Position numbers and translations under genes: made by a program. Source: Acanthacorydalis orientalis (taxonomy: Eukaryota > Arthropoda > Insecta > Megaloptera > Corydalidae). From it: a DNA stretch of 64,000 bases. This document shows positions 10,022 to 20,300 of the stretch, in pieces. The first letter of the stretch is position 1. The number at the start of each line of letters is the position of its first letter. A model generated the notes under the pieces. That model did not search any database. It saw only the letters and a list, made by a program, of their open reading frames with translations, and was not told where the DNA came from. The stretch is from NCBI GenBank assembly GCA_034766995.1, contig CM068325.1, positions 2,843,431 to 2,907,430 of the forward strand, written 5' to 3'.

Positions 10022-11929
10022 ATGGAATTGTCATCGAGCGATGAAAATGTGAAAAGTGACCGCGGCGTAGAGGAATCCGAAAACATTTCCACGGCCGGCG
10101 ATAGATTGTTTGAATTCCCGTGCGAACAGTGCTGTCATGAAAAAATTAAGTTATTGTTCGGAGCGTCGAAGCAGGGCAATACAGCAAGGGTAAGAACACT
10201 GATAGAAAGCACGGACGTCGGTCGCAGAGATGCGTTCGTCAACGAGACAGACGAGGACGGAAAGACGACGTTATACTACGCAGCCTCTCGGGGACACGTG
10301 TCTCTCTCGAAATATTTAATAGAAGAAACGAACGTAAACCTCACACACAAGTACGACTCCACTCGAGACACCGTTCTACATTTGCTCGCACGTATACCCG
10401 AAGAACGAGCCGGCTTAGTGGAAACAGTGAAACTTTTATCTAGTTCGAATTTAGTCAACGCTAGAAATAATTGCGATAAAACTCCGCTTCATTGCGCAGC
10501 CGAATTCGCGCCGAATTCGATTTTCGAATGTTTATTGAACGCAGAACGTGCAGATATTTTCGCTGTTGACGATCACGAGGAGACAATTCTGCACGCGTTA
10601 GTGAAATCTTGCATCGAAGGGAAAAACCAATTTGTGAATAAATTGGTCACCAGAGGCACCTCGATTGAAGCTCGCACTAAACACGAACTAACACCGTTCC
10701 TCGTTGCTTGCGCGTTCGGCACTCGAACGATGTGCGAATTTTTAATCGCAGAGATGCGAGTAGATATTCATGCAGTCGATTATAAAAACAGCACAGCCTT
10801 ACATAAACTGGTCTTGAATGAAAATGAAGACATTGTGGAAATTGCAAAATTATTGATTTCCAAGGATCTTTCGATCGAAGCTCGAGATGAAGACGGATCA
10901 ACACCGTTGCTCGTTGCATGCTCGTACGGTACTCGAGCAATCTGTCTGTATTTAATCACAGAGTTGCGAGCAGATATTCACGCAGTCGGCCACAAGAAAC
11001 GCACAGCCTTACACCGTTTAACGGGAAACAGGAATGAAAACATCGTTGACGTTGTAGAATTATTGGTTTCCAAGGGTCTATCAAGAGAAGCCCGCGATGA
11101 AGATGGACTGACACCGTTCCTCGATGCATGCGCGTTTGGTACACGAGAGTATTGTAAGTACTTAATCGAAGAGTTGCGAGCGGATATTCGCGCAGTCTAC
11201 TACAAGCAACGCACAGCCCTACACAGTTTAGCCCACAATGAGAACGAAAACGTCGTTGACATTGCAGAATTATTGATTTCAAACGGCCTTTCAATAGAAG
11301 CTCGGGATGAGGATGGATTGACGCCGTTTCTCGCCGCATGCATATTCGGTACTCGCAATTTCTGTCTGTATTTAATCACAGAGTTGCGAGCAGATATCCG
11401 TGCAGTCTGCTACAAAAACCGCACAGCTTTACACAAATTGGCATCAAATAAAAATGAGAATATCGTCGACATTGTAGAATTATTGGTCTCTAAGGGTCTT
11501 TCGGTCGAAGCACGGGATAAATACGGATATACGCCGTTCCTCACCGCATGCGCATTCGGCACTCGAACATTCTGCGAGTATTTCATCGCAGAGTTGCGAG
11601 CAGATATTCTCGCACTCGGCTACAGAAAGCGCACAGCCTTACACAGTTTGGCGCGTAATAGGAATGAAGACGTCGTCGACATTGTAAAATTATTGATCTC
11701 GAAGGGTCTTTCGATCGAAGCACGGGATAAAGACGGATTTACGCCACTCCTCACCGCATGCGCATTCGGTACTACAGCGTTCTGCGAGTATTTAATCGCA
11801 GAGTTGCGAGCAGACATTCGCGCAGTCAACTACAAAAACCGCACAGCCTTACGTCATTTGAAACTGAATAGGAATGAAAACGTCGTCGATATTGAACGGT
11901 TATTGATTTCGAAAGGAGTACGTCGATAA
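10022..11929 (+). CDS. Ankyrin-repeat protein, 635 residues
   Basis: An uninterrupted frame encodes an acidic N-terminus (residues 1-40), a Cys-containing patch (FPCEQCCHEK), degenerate ankyrin repeats over about residues 45-210 (DEDGKTTLYYAASRGHVSLSKYLI, NNCDKTPLHCAAEFA), then six tandem 70-residue units to the end. Each unit joins two ankyrin repeats, one with TPFLxACAFGTR and one with RTALHxL. No signal peptide or membrane segment is evident, so a cytosolic or nuclear binding scaffold is likely. No kinase, F-box, SOCS or death domain follows, unlike many ankyrin proteins; the stop comes right after a repeat. The frame is the least AT-biased long coding stretch in the window and has no stop over 1.9 kb, arguing that it is under selection or young. 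Partner and pathway unknown. Confidence 0.8.
   Translation: MELSSSDENVKSDRGVEESENISTAGDRLFEFPCEQCCHEKIKLLFGASKQGNTARVRTLIESTDVGRRDAFVNETDEDGKTTLYYAASRGHVSLSKYLIEETNVNLTHKYDSTRDTVLHLLARIPEERAGLVETVKLLSSSNLVNARNNCDKTPLHCAAEFAPNSIFECLLNAERADIFAVDDHEETILHALVKSCIEGKNQFVNKLVTRGTSIEARTKHELTPFLVACAFGTRTMCEFLIAEMRVDIHAVDYKNSTALHKLVLNENEDIVEIAKLLISKDLSIEARDEDGSTPLLVACSYGTRAICLYLITELRADIHAVGHKKRTALHRLTGNRNENIVDVVELLVSKGLSREARDEDGLTPFLDACAFGTREYCKYLIEELRADIRAVYYKQRTALHSLAHNENENVVDIAELLISNGLSIEARDEDGLTPFLAACIFGTRNFCLYLITELRADIRAVCYKNRTALHKLASNKNENIVDIVELLVSKGLSVEARDKYGYTPFLTACAFGTRTFCEYFIAELRADILALGYRKRTALHSLARNRNEDVVDIVKLLISKGLSIEARDKDGFTPLLTACAFGTTAFCEYLIAELRADIRAVNYKNRTALRHLKLNRNENVVDIERLLISKGVRR
10661..11920 (+). 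repeat. Six exact-length 210-bp coding tandem repeats
   Basis: Unit starts (the SxEAR codons) fall at 10661, 10871, 11081, 11291, 11501 and 11711, exactly 210 bp apart with no length change. Conserved DNA blocks such as CGCACAGCC and GAGTTGCGAGCAGATATTC recur in each unit. Units differ mainly at residues expected on exposed ankyrin loops. Confidence 0.92.
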
Positions 11930-13060
11930 ATTATATTTTCTGTTCTCTGAACTCGAATAATCCTAACATTATATAAATACTAGCAAGTGTTTGTGGCCAA
12001 TTCTTGAAAATCGAAAATATTCATATATATCAACACTCACAGAGATACACTGACGGTGATGATAAATAATTTAAAAGTATTTATTTTATTCACGTGCATT
12101 GTTCGACAGAAAAATATGTTTGATTGAATTTAACAAAATTCAAACCGAATGGCTGTACATATAACATTAATGTTTGTTATAGCAAAATTTTGTTTCGATG
12201 TTCTTTTCATCGATTTAATATAATTTTTGTTGTAGACAACATAATGAGGCGATTGTTTGTTAATATATATACATATATACATACATATATATAAATATAA
12301 ATCTGTTGGTTTAGTAGAAATTGATATTATTTACTGATTGAATCCAACTGACTTATTTCTCTAATATCGGTCTCGTGTGTAGAGATTTTTCCTTAATCTA
12401 TTTTTTTTTATTGAGGATATTAGTAAATTCAGCTTTTGGCGTGTTGAACATGTTTTTCCAATGTAATTTTTCAATTTTAATCATTCGCAATTATAAAACT
12501 ATTCTCTTCAGCACACTGTTTCTTAACTCTATCTTAACGAGTTATTTTTACACTTTGCTACCAATTAATTTCATTTGTACTGTATGTCACATGTCAAGAT
12601 TACAAGAGGGAAGAATTGTTCTCATATTTGTCTAATAGTGAGCTATGCAACAAATGAAGACTTATTTTAATGAACTGTAAGTAAAGTACAGAATACAGTC
12701 TGCAAATTATGAACAGTGATTTAATTGAATTTTCAATATTTTTTGTATATGTAAATACTTGTTTTTTATCCATATATAAACATTGTTATTGTCCTGTCTA
12801 TCTGTATTATTGGAACATTAATAAAAAAATATTCAATTCTTAATTATATTTTCTTTCAATTTGTATCTGTCCAAAATGTCTGTTACCTAAACAAGTTACC
12901 TAATCAATAAAGTAAAGAATTTATTTCGGTGATCAACGTGATGGACGACGCCTCTATACCGTTGTGATACAACTATAAACAGAATGATGTTTCAGACACC
13001 CAAATAAAAAAAACTAGATGTATGTATATCATTTTATGGCATAACATGTAAACATAATTA
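11930..13060. other. AT-rich region downstream of the ankyrin gene
   Basis: Probable 3' untranslated and intergenic DNA. AATAAA-type signals occur only well downstream (for example ATTAATAAAAAAATATTC near 12817). Short TA/CA runs lie near 12265-12300. No other gene or element was seen. Confidence 0.5.
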
Positions 13061-13390
13061 TAAGGTTGGTGCAAAAATAATTGCGATTTTTACGTATCGG
13101 GTATAAAGACGCGTCTATCAGTTAAAAAATATATTTCTATAAAACGTGAAGACCACTGACCTGCACACATTTCTCCCAACGGGAAACAAGTGTGCTTGTT
13201 GCCACAAGATATAATACTGGAGTCCTGGAATTAACGGATTCATCAAATTGCTTGAGCCGATGTTTGATTTTTGAAAACCTCTCGTAGAAAATTACTCGGA
13301 TGTTTAAAAAAAATGATAATCTGTCGGAGACAGGTCCGTTGTGAGTTATTGGAGATTTAGGGCGGTATCGACAACTGAGGTCAGCACCTG
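13061..13390 (-). pseudogene. Hsmar1-type mariner, 3' end relic
   Basis: The end AGGTTGGTGCAAAAATAATT follows TATA and matches the well-known terminal sequence of cecropia/Hsmar1-type mariners. The minus-strand frame reads YERFSKIKHRLKQFDESVNS and then SRWEKCVQ, the C-terminus of this transposase group. It corresponds to the last quarter of the gene only; the catalytic region is missing. A longer relic of the same type lies at 45853-46912. Confidence 0.7.
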
Positions 13391-13469
13391 AACACAAACT
13401 ATAAATTAAGAACACACCCCGTTTGCGGACTTGCATTCTAATCACCCCTCAGTTCGAAACGCTAATGTA

Positions 13470-14070
13470 TGTGTGCCAAACGCTTAAGATTATTTCATTG
13501 AAACAATATTTCCACTGTCAGAAATTCGATCATATTTATGACCGACGCACCGCAAAGACATCGATTTGCGTTTGTGGCAAACCAGTTCACTTGGGTTCCA
13601 TCTGTAAGGAACCAATGACCTGTGTGAATTGAGGCGGGCGCCACTGCCCAAAGTATAAGGAGGAACGTGCGATTCAAGGGATTAAAACCGTTTAAAGGAT
13701 CTCGATCGGAGGAAACTATTCAAATAACTCCAGTCGCGCTTCAGACATCTTTTGCTCACGTTGTATCGAAACAACGTCCAACAGCGAGAACTTCAACGCA
13801 GACACCGGACATGAATACGCAGACTGCTGCGACTCCAGCTCTCGCTGAAGCCCCATCTGCAGTGCCCTTTACCGTGTCTTTCGAGAAACCGTCCGTCGTC
13901 AAAGCAACAATAATAAAAAGTCCAGAAGAAAAAATTTGAAAAACCGAGGGAGTCAGTTCCAAAGACTCCCAAAACTGTACATCCTATCCCCAATCTGACC
14001 GGAAGTGAGCCAGATAAAAAAGAGAAGGCTCTTCTGAGAGCCATAAATCAGATCTATCGCTTTCCGCATC
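13470..14070 (+). pseudogene. Non-LTR retrotransposon ORF1 (gag) relic with zinc knuckles
   Basis: Consecutive plus-strand fragments give YFHCQKFDHIYDRR, a first CCHC-type knuckle, then CVCGKPVHLGSICKEPMTCVN, then after a stop GGRHCPKYKEERAIQGIK. This Cys/His spacing and the CPKYKEE-x-x-I tail are hallmarks of jockey/R1-type ORF1 proteins, which bind element RNA. It then continues through SFAHVVSKQRP and a Pro/Thr-rich segment, and LLRAINQIYRFP in another frame. Several stops and shifts mark it as dead. The 5' half of ORF1 and a linked ORF2 are not visible next to it. Confidence 0.6.
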
Positions 14071-14289
14071 CACGATGGAATCATCTGGATCCGAAAGCGA
14101 TAAAATATCGGCCACTCAACCAAAAATCATCTATTATATGAATATACTTGACAGATTTGTATTTATTACTAATGAATCATGGAACTCTAAAATAATATTT
14201 AAATTTAAATCTGCTCTTATTGAACGTATTCATTATATATTTGGAGCTCCCTTAAGTGTAATTTGAATTTAAATCACTGCCAGTTTAAT

Positions 14290-14880
14290 TTAAATCGTCG
14301 AATACAGAGGAAGACAACTCCCGAAGAGGGAGAAGATATCGGCAGTTTCATAATAGCAGACGGGATACGGAGGAAGACACCTCTCTGACATGGAAAAAAT
14401 ATCGCCCATCTCATAAGAGGGCATATGATACGGAGGAACGCACCTCCTGGACATGGAAAAAAACGCCATCTCATAAGAGAGAAACGGATACGGTGGGAAT
14501 CACCTCCCGGGGATATGGAAAAAAGATATCAAATAGTAATGACTCAGGATAGTGAACTGACCAGAGAGACACTAGAACATCCTAGATCGCCGTCGAGCAG
14601 CCTATGATTCCCTACTCGACGAAAAGAATTCGATTCCTGGTCGTCAAGCGTATGTGTAGATCAGGAAATCGCCGACTACGTTAAATCTTGCCCGCATAAG
14701 AAGTAAACTGATACGGAGAAAAATATCTCCCGGTCATGAAAAAGATATTTCCCATCTTATAAGAATGGACGCCAGATAAGGAGGAAGACACCTCCCGGAC
14801 ATGGAAAAAATATCGCCAAACTCATAAGAGCGGAACGGATACGGAGGAAAACACTCCCAAGACATGGAAAAAACAGATTG
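14290..14880 (+). repeat. 62-64 bp tandem repeats
   Basis: Units carry GGATACGGAGGAAGACACCT, then CATGGAAAAAATATCG, then CATCTCATAAGAG. The CATGGAAAAA landmark falls near 14390, 14452, 14514, 14735, 14799 and 14862, giving two blocks separated by about 160 bp of non-repeat sequence; a further diverged unit precedes the first block. In one frame the better units translate as DTEEDTS-x-TWKK-YRPSHKR. They follow the gag relic and may be a coding repeat of that element. Confidence 0.7.
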
Positions 14881-15849
14881 CAATCTCGGTCGAGTCACAC
14901 GAACGCAAAATTGATATGGCTCACTGCAATGGAAGAAGTCCTCACAACATGGCGCTGGAAAGAAATTTGGACAAAGCAGAGAAACCAGACTCGAGTCATC
15001 TCGGGAAAACAGTCGATTCGAGATAGAATAAGATAGAATCCATCATCATATATTGGACGTGATATGTCGAAAAAGGACATTCGGGACATGCAATTGCCGG
15101 AGATCAGAGCGGAAGTAATAAGAGACTCCTAACGGAACAAGCAAAACTTTGGGGATTTGATTACCCCTCCCCTCCACATCTTTTGGAAAATAACATCCCC
15201 TTCAGATTTTACCGGCGAGTGTACGATTTGGACTACAGATTTACCTAGAATAGGTTCAGCTTTTTGTATTTGTATTAGTTTAGGTTCGGTAGATCTTCGA
15301 CATATCTGCAACCCCAACGCGGTGTAGAAGTGGCAACGTACGCTGACTATTCAGTGAAATTTTCTCTCAGAGAAAGTAGTAAATAAATGTCACCTTTGTT
15401 TCTTTATAGAAATGATAAAACCGAAAACTTTTGAATATTTGAAATACAGTTTCACTGAAATACTTTTCGTATGGTTAAATGCAGATGGAATGCGAATTTT
15501 TTGTAGTGAAGAAAATTTTTTTCGCGTGAACCGTAACTTGATACGTACAAGAATTTAGATATTCACACAAGGACACTGGACAGCCGCAAAAACAGAGCTT
15601 CTTTGCTTGAATGGTACACTAGACAATAAGAGTACGAGTACTCAACGCGCGAAGAATGAAACTTGTGGCGTACGGCGGCGCTGACTGGACAGGCGACCAC
15701 GATCAACGACGTTCAGTCACCAGAGCTTCGTGGCAATGTTCCATGGAAGAGGATTTCTCTGGACGAACGTACAGGCGAGCGTGTCAACTATAGTGGCCGA
15801 ATGTATGGCATTTTCCTCGATCTGTCACGAAGTTTTGTCTCTTTGCAGT
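14881..15849. other. Unassigned sequence
   Basis: Mixed-composition DNA between the tandem repeats and the solo LTR. No family motif was recognised in the short frames, and none is supported as a gene. It may be the remainder of the non-LTR element. Confidence 0.4.
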
Positions 15850-16440
15850 TGTTATGTATCCAGCTGCACTTGTTTATAAATGTGTCACACTACTGTATTT
15901 GTTCATAATTGGGTCACGGTCTGACTAATGAAATTTCAACTGACCTGTCAATATTTAATCTATGTATTCGTCTTAATCAAAATGTTCTCACGTACTGTCG
16001 TGATCTGTGTTCACACGCTTGAATACAATGCACTATTTCATTTAAAACAGTATATAAACGGTAGTTGAGATCTCAGTATTCAGTATTCGGTACTCATGTA
16101 AAGTCAGTATTCTATGCGCGAGCGTACATACTCGGTGCTCATGGAGGGCGGGGGCCCTTCAGACCTGCGCTGTTATTCAAGTTCATAAATAAAGTCATTT
16201 CATAATTCAAGTTACAATCAATTCTTAATTCAAGTTACAATCAAGTTAAATATCAAGTAACTATCAAGTAACTAATCAAGTAAATCAAAAATCATGTAAT
16301 AATCAAAAGTCAGTCAAGTAACAGAACCCGTGTGGTTATATTCATCATAATAAACAATAATAGTAAATAAATATTTGTTGTGTTTTATTTCAAACCTGCA
16401 GATCATTTATGTTATAAAATTATATCTAAAATCCGTAACA
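15850..16440 (+). mobile_element. Solo LTR with 4-bp target duplication CAGT
   Basis: TGTTATGTATCC...CCGTAACA forms a TG...CA repeat with a 5-bp inverted end (TGTTA/TAACA), flanked on both sides by CAGT. A TATA-like CAGTATATAAACGGTAG sits mid-element, as expected of an LTR promoter. AATAAA signals follow. The central part has degenerate AATCAAGTAA-type short repeats that are absent from the copy at 28069. No gag or pol is attached: the pair of LTRs recombined to one. Confidence 0.85.
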
Positions 16441-16462
16441 CAGTCTATCATGTGGCAGAAGG

Positions 16463-16463
<1 letters not shown>

Positions 16464-16493
<30 letters not shown>

Positions 16494-16520
16494 TACATAC
16501 ATACATGTGTGTGTGTACCG
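16464..16520. repeat. (TA)n then (CA/TG)n microsatellite
   Basis: A (TA)12-type run passes into ACATACATACATACATG and a TG run. Low complexity only. Confidence 0.9.
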
Positions 16521-17160
16521 CAGGACCGGATTTCTGTAGCTGCTTCTTCATCTCTCTTCTCACGCGGTGCCGTCCTTTCCATTACCGGTCACGATTCTTC
16601 GCTCTGACGCTGCTATCCACTCGATGGATACGTGGTCGACAGTCGTCGAACGACCACTCCTCGACAATCGATTCGTCGCGGTTTAAGACGTCTCGTCGAG
16701 TGCAAGAACGGTGGTGTGTTGACGACTCGTTCTCTCCCTCGCGCACCCATTCACCTACTCGATCCGGCGAATTGAAGACACGACGGAGAGAACGGGCAGA
16801 GAGTCACGTCGCACGGTGGCGCGTGACGAGACCGACTCGAATGAAACTGGCGCGAGTTACATAATCAACCGATGACTGCTCAAGAGAAACCCGAACGAAA
16901 GTAAACTGGATCGCAGGCAATTTTCATCAGATTTTTCGACAGGTTCCCGTGGACTCGAACGTATAATGAATTTATTCGTGCTTGCAGACTCCATTCGCCT
17001 CGTCGTCCATGGAACTAGATACGATCGGCGCGCCAACAAAGTGTCCGATGAAACTTCGTATAAACTAGACTACATTTTAATTAATCTTCGATGTTGGCAG
17101 GAGTGATGGAACCTCTTCGCTCGATCAGAGTCCGTCTCTTATTTCGATCACTGGAACATT
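16521..17160. other. GC-richer unassigned island
   Basis: This block is visibly richer in CG dinucleotides and less AT-rich than its neighbours, with repeated GTCG and CGACG motifs. A 119-residue plus frame covers its first half but its Ser/Arg-rich composition matches nothing I know, and a minus frame covers the second half. It could be a promoter or 5' untranslated exon of a gene outside the window, or a degraded element. Confidence 0.3.
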
Positions 17161-17220
17161 TTTTTTAGAAATATGCTTGCAAAATTTTATCAGAAATTTA
17201 TATATATATATATATATACA

Positions 17221-18514
17221 CGAGGGCGGTCCCAGAAGTACCCGACCCAACAAAGAAAACATAAAAATTTTGGAAAAAAATATATTTATTTTTCAACATA
17301 ATCTCCTTTCAGCTCTATGCACTTTTCTCAGCGATGTTCAATAAGTTCGATACCCTTTTTATAATAAGAACTGTCTTGCTCCTCAAAATACCCATTAACT
17401 GCCGACATCACTTCTTCATCGTTGGGAAATCTTTGACCACTGAGCCATTTTTTCAAGTTTGGGAACAGAAAATAATCCGAGGGGGCTAAATCTGGCGAAT
17501 GGGGTGCATGAGGTAGCAATTCAAACTTTAATTCATTAATTTTGGCCATTGCAATAACGGATTTGGGAGCTGGTGCATTGTATTGATGAAACAACACTTT
17601 CTTCTTAGCTAAATGCGGCCGTTTTTGCTTGATTTCTTCGCTCAAACGTTGCAATAAGTTCGCATAATACTCGCCGTTGATAGTTTTTCCTTTTTCAAGA
17701 TAGTCAATGAAAATTATCCCACGCGCATCCCGAAAAACCGACGCCATGACCTTGCCTGCAGACGAAACGGTCTTCGCCTTCTTTGGAGCCGGTTCTCCGT
17801 TTTCAGTCCATTGTTTTGATTGTACTTTTGTCTCGGGTGTGAAGTGATAGACCCATGTTTCATCCATGGTCATGAAACGGCGCAAAAATTCCGCTTTGTT
17901 GCTGTGAAACTTCGCTAAACACTCAATTGAAACATCTTCACGATACGGTTTTTGCTCGAGTGGGAGCAAACGCGGCACTCATTTTGCACACAGCTCTCTC
18001 ATGTAGAAATTTTCAAATAATATGCGACGTACCGCACTTTCTGAAATGCCTACTATGTCTGCTAGCTCGCGCACTTTCAGTCGACGATCATCCAGTACCG
18101 CTTTGTGGATTTTCTTCACCATTTCTGGAGTCGTCATCTCATTTGGTCGACCACTGCGATGCTCGTCTTGGCAGCTCGTACGGCCTCGTTTAAACTCAGC
18201 TACCCAATATTTCACTGTTGTAAACGAAGGAGCAGATTCACCCAGAGTAGAATCCAGTTCAGCTTTTATATTGGTTGGGCTGAGGCCTTTCAAATAAAGG
18301 TATTGTATCACGTAACGATGACCAATTTTCTCCATTTTCACAAATTCACTGAAAACGGTCACTATTGATGGCTGCCAAACAAATACTAAACAACGTGGCG
18401 TTCTCAAACTTGAAAAATATGCTTTATAGATTGAAAAATATCTCTGCATTAGAAAGTACACAAACAAATAGCGCCATCTCTAGGTCAGGTCGGGTACTTC
18501 TGGGACCACCCTCG
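17221..18514 (-). mobile_element. mariner transposon, copy 2, best preserved
   Basis: Left end CGAGGGCGGTCCCAGAAGTA and right end TACTTCTGGGACCACCCTCG are inverted repeats. The element lies inside a (TA)n microsatellite, consistent with TA target choice. It is the same family as copy 1 and aligns along its whole length. Confidence 0.92.
17286..18335 (-). pseudogene. mariner transposase (DD34D), copy 2, two stops and active-site loss
   Basis: The gene reads from MEKIGHRYVIQY to GDYVEK in one frame apart from two nonsense changes. One is in the WVPRLL linker (CAK-stop-VPRLL) and the other follows IELIEHR; both are Trp TGG codons changed to TGA. First catalytic motif MDETWVYH and third DLAPSDYFLFP are intact. 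The second has Tyr in place of Asp (HQYNAPA), so the enzyme would be inactive even if the stops were read through. The helix-turn-helix region is complete. Confidence 0.9.
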
Positions 18515-18515
18515 T

Positions 18516-18566
<51 letters not shown>
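18515..18566. repeat. (TA)n microsatellite
   Basis: A nearly pure TA run abuts the mariner right end; the run resumes the (TA)n seen on the other side of the element. Confidence 0.9.
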
Positions 18567-18567
<1 letters not shown>

Positions 18568-18700
18568 TAAGAGGACAACTACCTCCTGAACAAAGCTGTT
18601 CCGCACATACACCCCGTTAATAACCCCCGGGTAAAAAAGAGACATTTTTTTAAGAAATAAGCATACAAAAATTTATCAGGAATTTATATATATATATATA

Positions 18701-18904
18701 TGGTTGAGTGACACAGTGGACAGTGGAGAAGGAAGTGACGGCGCAGAACCGCGTCATCCGATCACTTGGAATGCGAGAGTCAAACGAATGACGAAGACGA
18801 TTACGACGATGAACATTTTTGCATACTATTAATTATATTGTTTTTGTGTGAAATATAATTTAAATCCTTTATCTATTCAGTTGTTTAAATTAACGACCCT
18901 ATAA
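18701..18904 (+). repeat. gypsy 5' LTR
   Basis: Begins TGGTTGAGTGACACAGTGGA next to a (TA)n run and ends GACCCTATA. The sequence just inside, ATCATCAGAAGTGGAATTC, lies where the tRNA primer-binding site should be. Confidence 0.75.
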
Positions 18905-19350
18905 ATCATCAGAAGTGGAATTCAATTCAAAAATTCAACAATACGAAAATGCAACAATTTAAGAATACAAGCCGAGTGATACAAGTTTAAAAGGTGCAAG
19001 TGAGACGTAAAAAAGACGACGCGAAGACGCATTCACAAACGGCGTAGCACGGAATAGTGCGTTAGACGATCTCCGTGAGTGACGAATTATTAAAATAATA
19101 TTTAGAATACGGGTGTGACGAACAATGAAGATAAACAACATTCAGTAATACGTGTGGAGACGAACACAACTGAGACAACATTTTTATAAAGAACGCGTGT
19201 AGAAGCGTTTAAGACGATAAACTGCATACGGTGCGTCGTGACGAAATAATATGTATATATATATATACATAAAAGAATCCTGACGGTGTTTTCATTAAAT
19301 TAACAATTAAAGAGTGTTGTAATTTTGATAAATCAAGTAAAAACGAGAAA

Positions 19351-20300
19351 ATGGCTGATCGAACGGAAATATTGAAGAATTTAACTAGGGTGAGAACATC
19401 ATCTCCGTTGACTCAATACAGTGTGGAAGATTGACAGATTTTCGAACCGCGAGCGTGACTTACTGAGACGCGAAAGAGAACTTTTAGAACGCGAACGAGC
19501 ATTGCAAGCGGAAGAACAAAGACTCATTAATAATACAGCTATATCGTAAATACCTAGTTTAGAGGGAATGCGGAGTTCGATACCAGAGTTTGATCCGACA
19601 TTGTCAGATGGGCTAAGAGCCGAACAGTGGATTGCGAGGGTAGAAGAAATGGCATCGATTTATGGCTGGGACGAAAGATCTGTGCTACACCGTGCCATTA
19701 GCATGTTGCGTGGTGCTGTCGAAATGTGGTTCGAAGGGGATACCACTAAAACTTCTACGTGGACAAGTTTCAAATCGGAGCTAGTACGAGGATTTCCAGT
19801 ACGGTGCGACGATTCTGACGTTCGCTGATCCGTGGGCAGATGAAGCCAAACGAACCTACAGAAGATTTTGTTTAAGGAATCGTAGCGATAGCCAGTCGCA
19901 GCAAAAATATCGGTTCGAATACAATCATAAAGTACATGATCGGTGGTCCTGGGGACCGAGAATTAATCAAGATTTATGCGCTGGGAAGCTTCAAGGACGT
20001 GCAGGTATTGTCGAGTCAAGTTAAATATTACGAATGCACGATGTCGCAGGAAAAACAGCGCCAAGACCTCGAAAATAAGTAGTCCATACGCAATAAGGAC
20101 ACTTGACGCCACAACTGCGGAGCCAAAGGGCACGTGTCCAAAGACTACAGACACAAAGGGAAGGAAATCAAATATTTTAAGTGTAGTTGGTTTGGATATA
20201 TGGCGAAAAATTGTTCCGGCGGTACACCACGGACGTCGAGAAAGAAACAAGGACCGAGTGAAGCATTATTGGCGAGCGTGGAGAGCGTTTGTGATATGAC
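19351..20300 (+). pseudogene. gypsy gag relic
   Basis: Starts MADRTEILKNLT, then an Arg/Glu-rich coiled-coil-like stretch (RERDLLRRERELLERERALQ). A capsid-like core follows (IPEFDPTLSDGLRAEQWIAR, LRGAVEMWFEG, TWTSFKSELVRGF), typical of retrotransposon gag. The end holds a zinc-knuckle remnant (CHNCGAKGHVSKDYRHKGK, with a Cys replaced by Tyr, then FKCSWFGYMAKNCS). Stops and shifts break it into at least four pieces. The protein would package element RNA into particles. Confidence 0.8.

Noticed and set aside
10276..11829. Antisense frames opposite the ankyrin gene
   Set aside because: Their length and repetition follow from the 210-bp repeat on the sense strand; composition is not protein-like.
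16505..16864. 119-residue Ser/Arg-rich frame as a gene
   Set aside because: No domain, and the frame begins in a microsatellite; more likely chance openness in GC-richer DNA.
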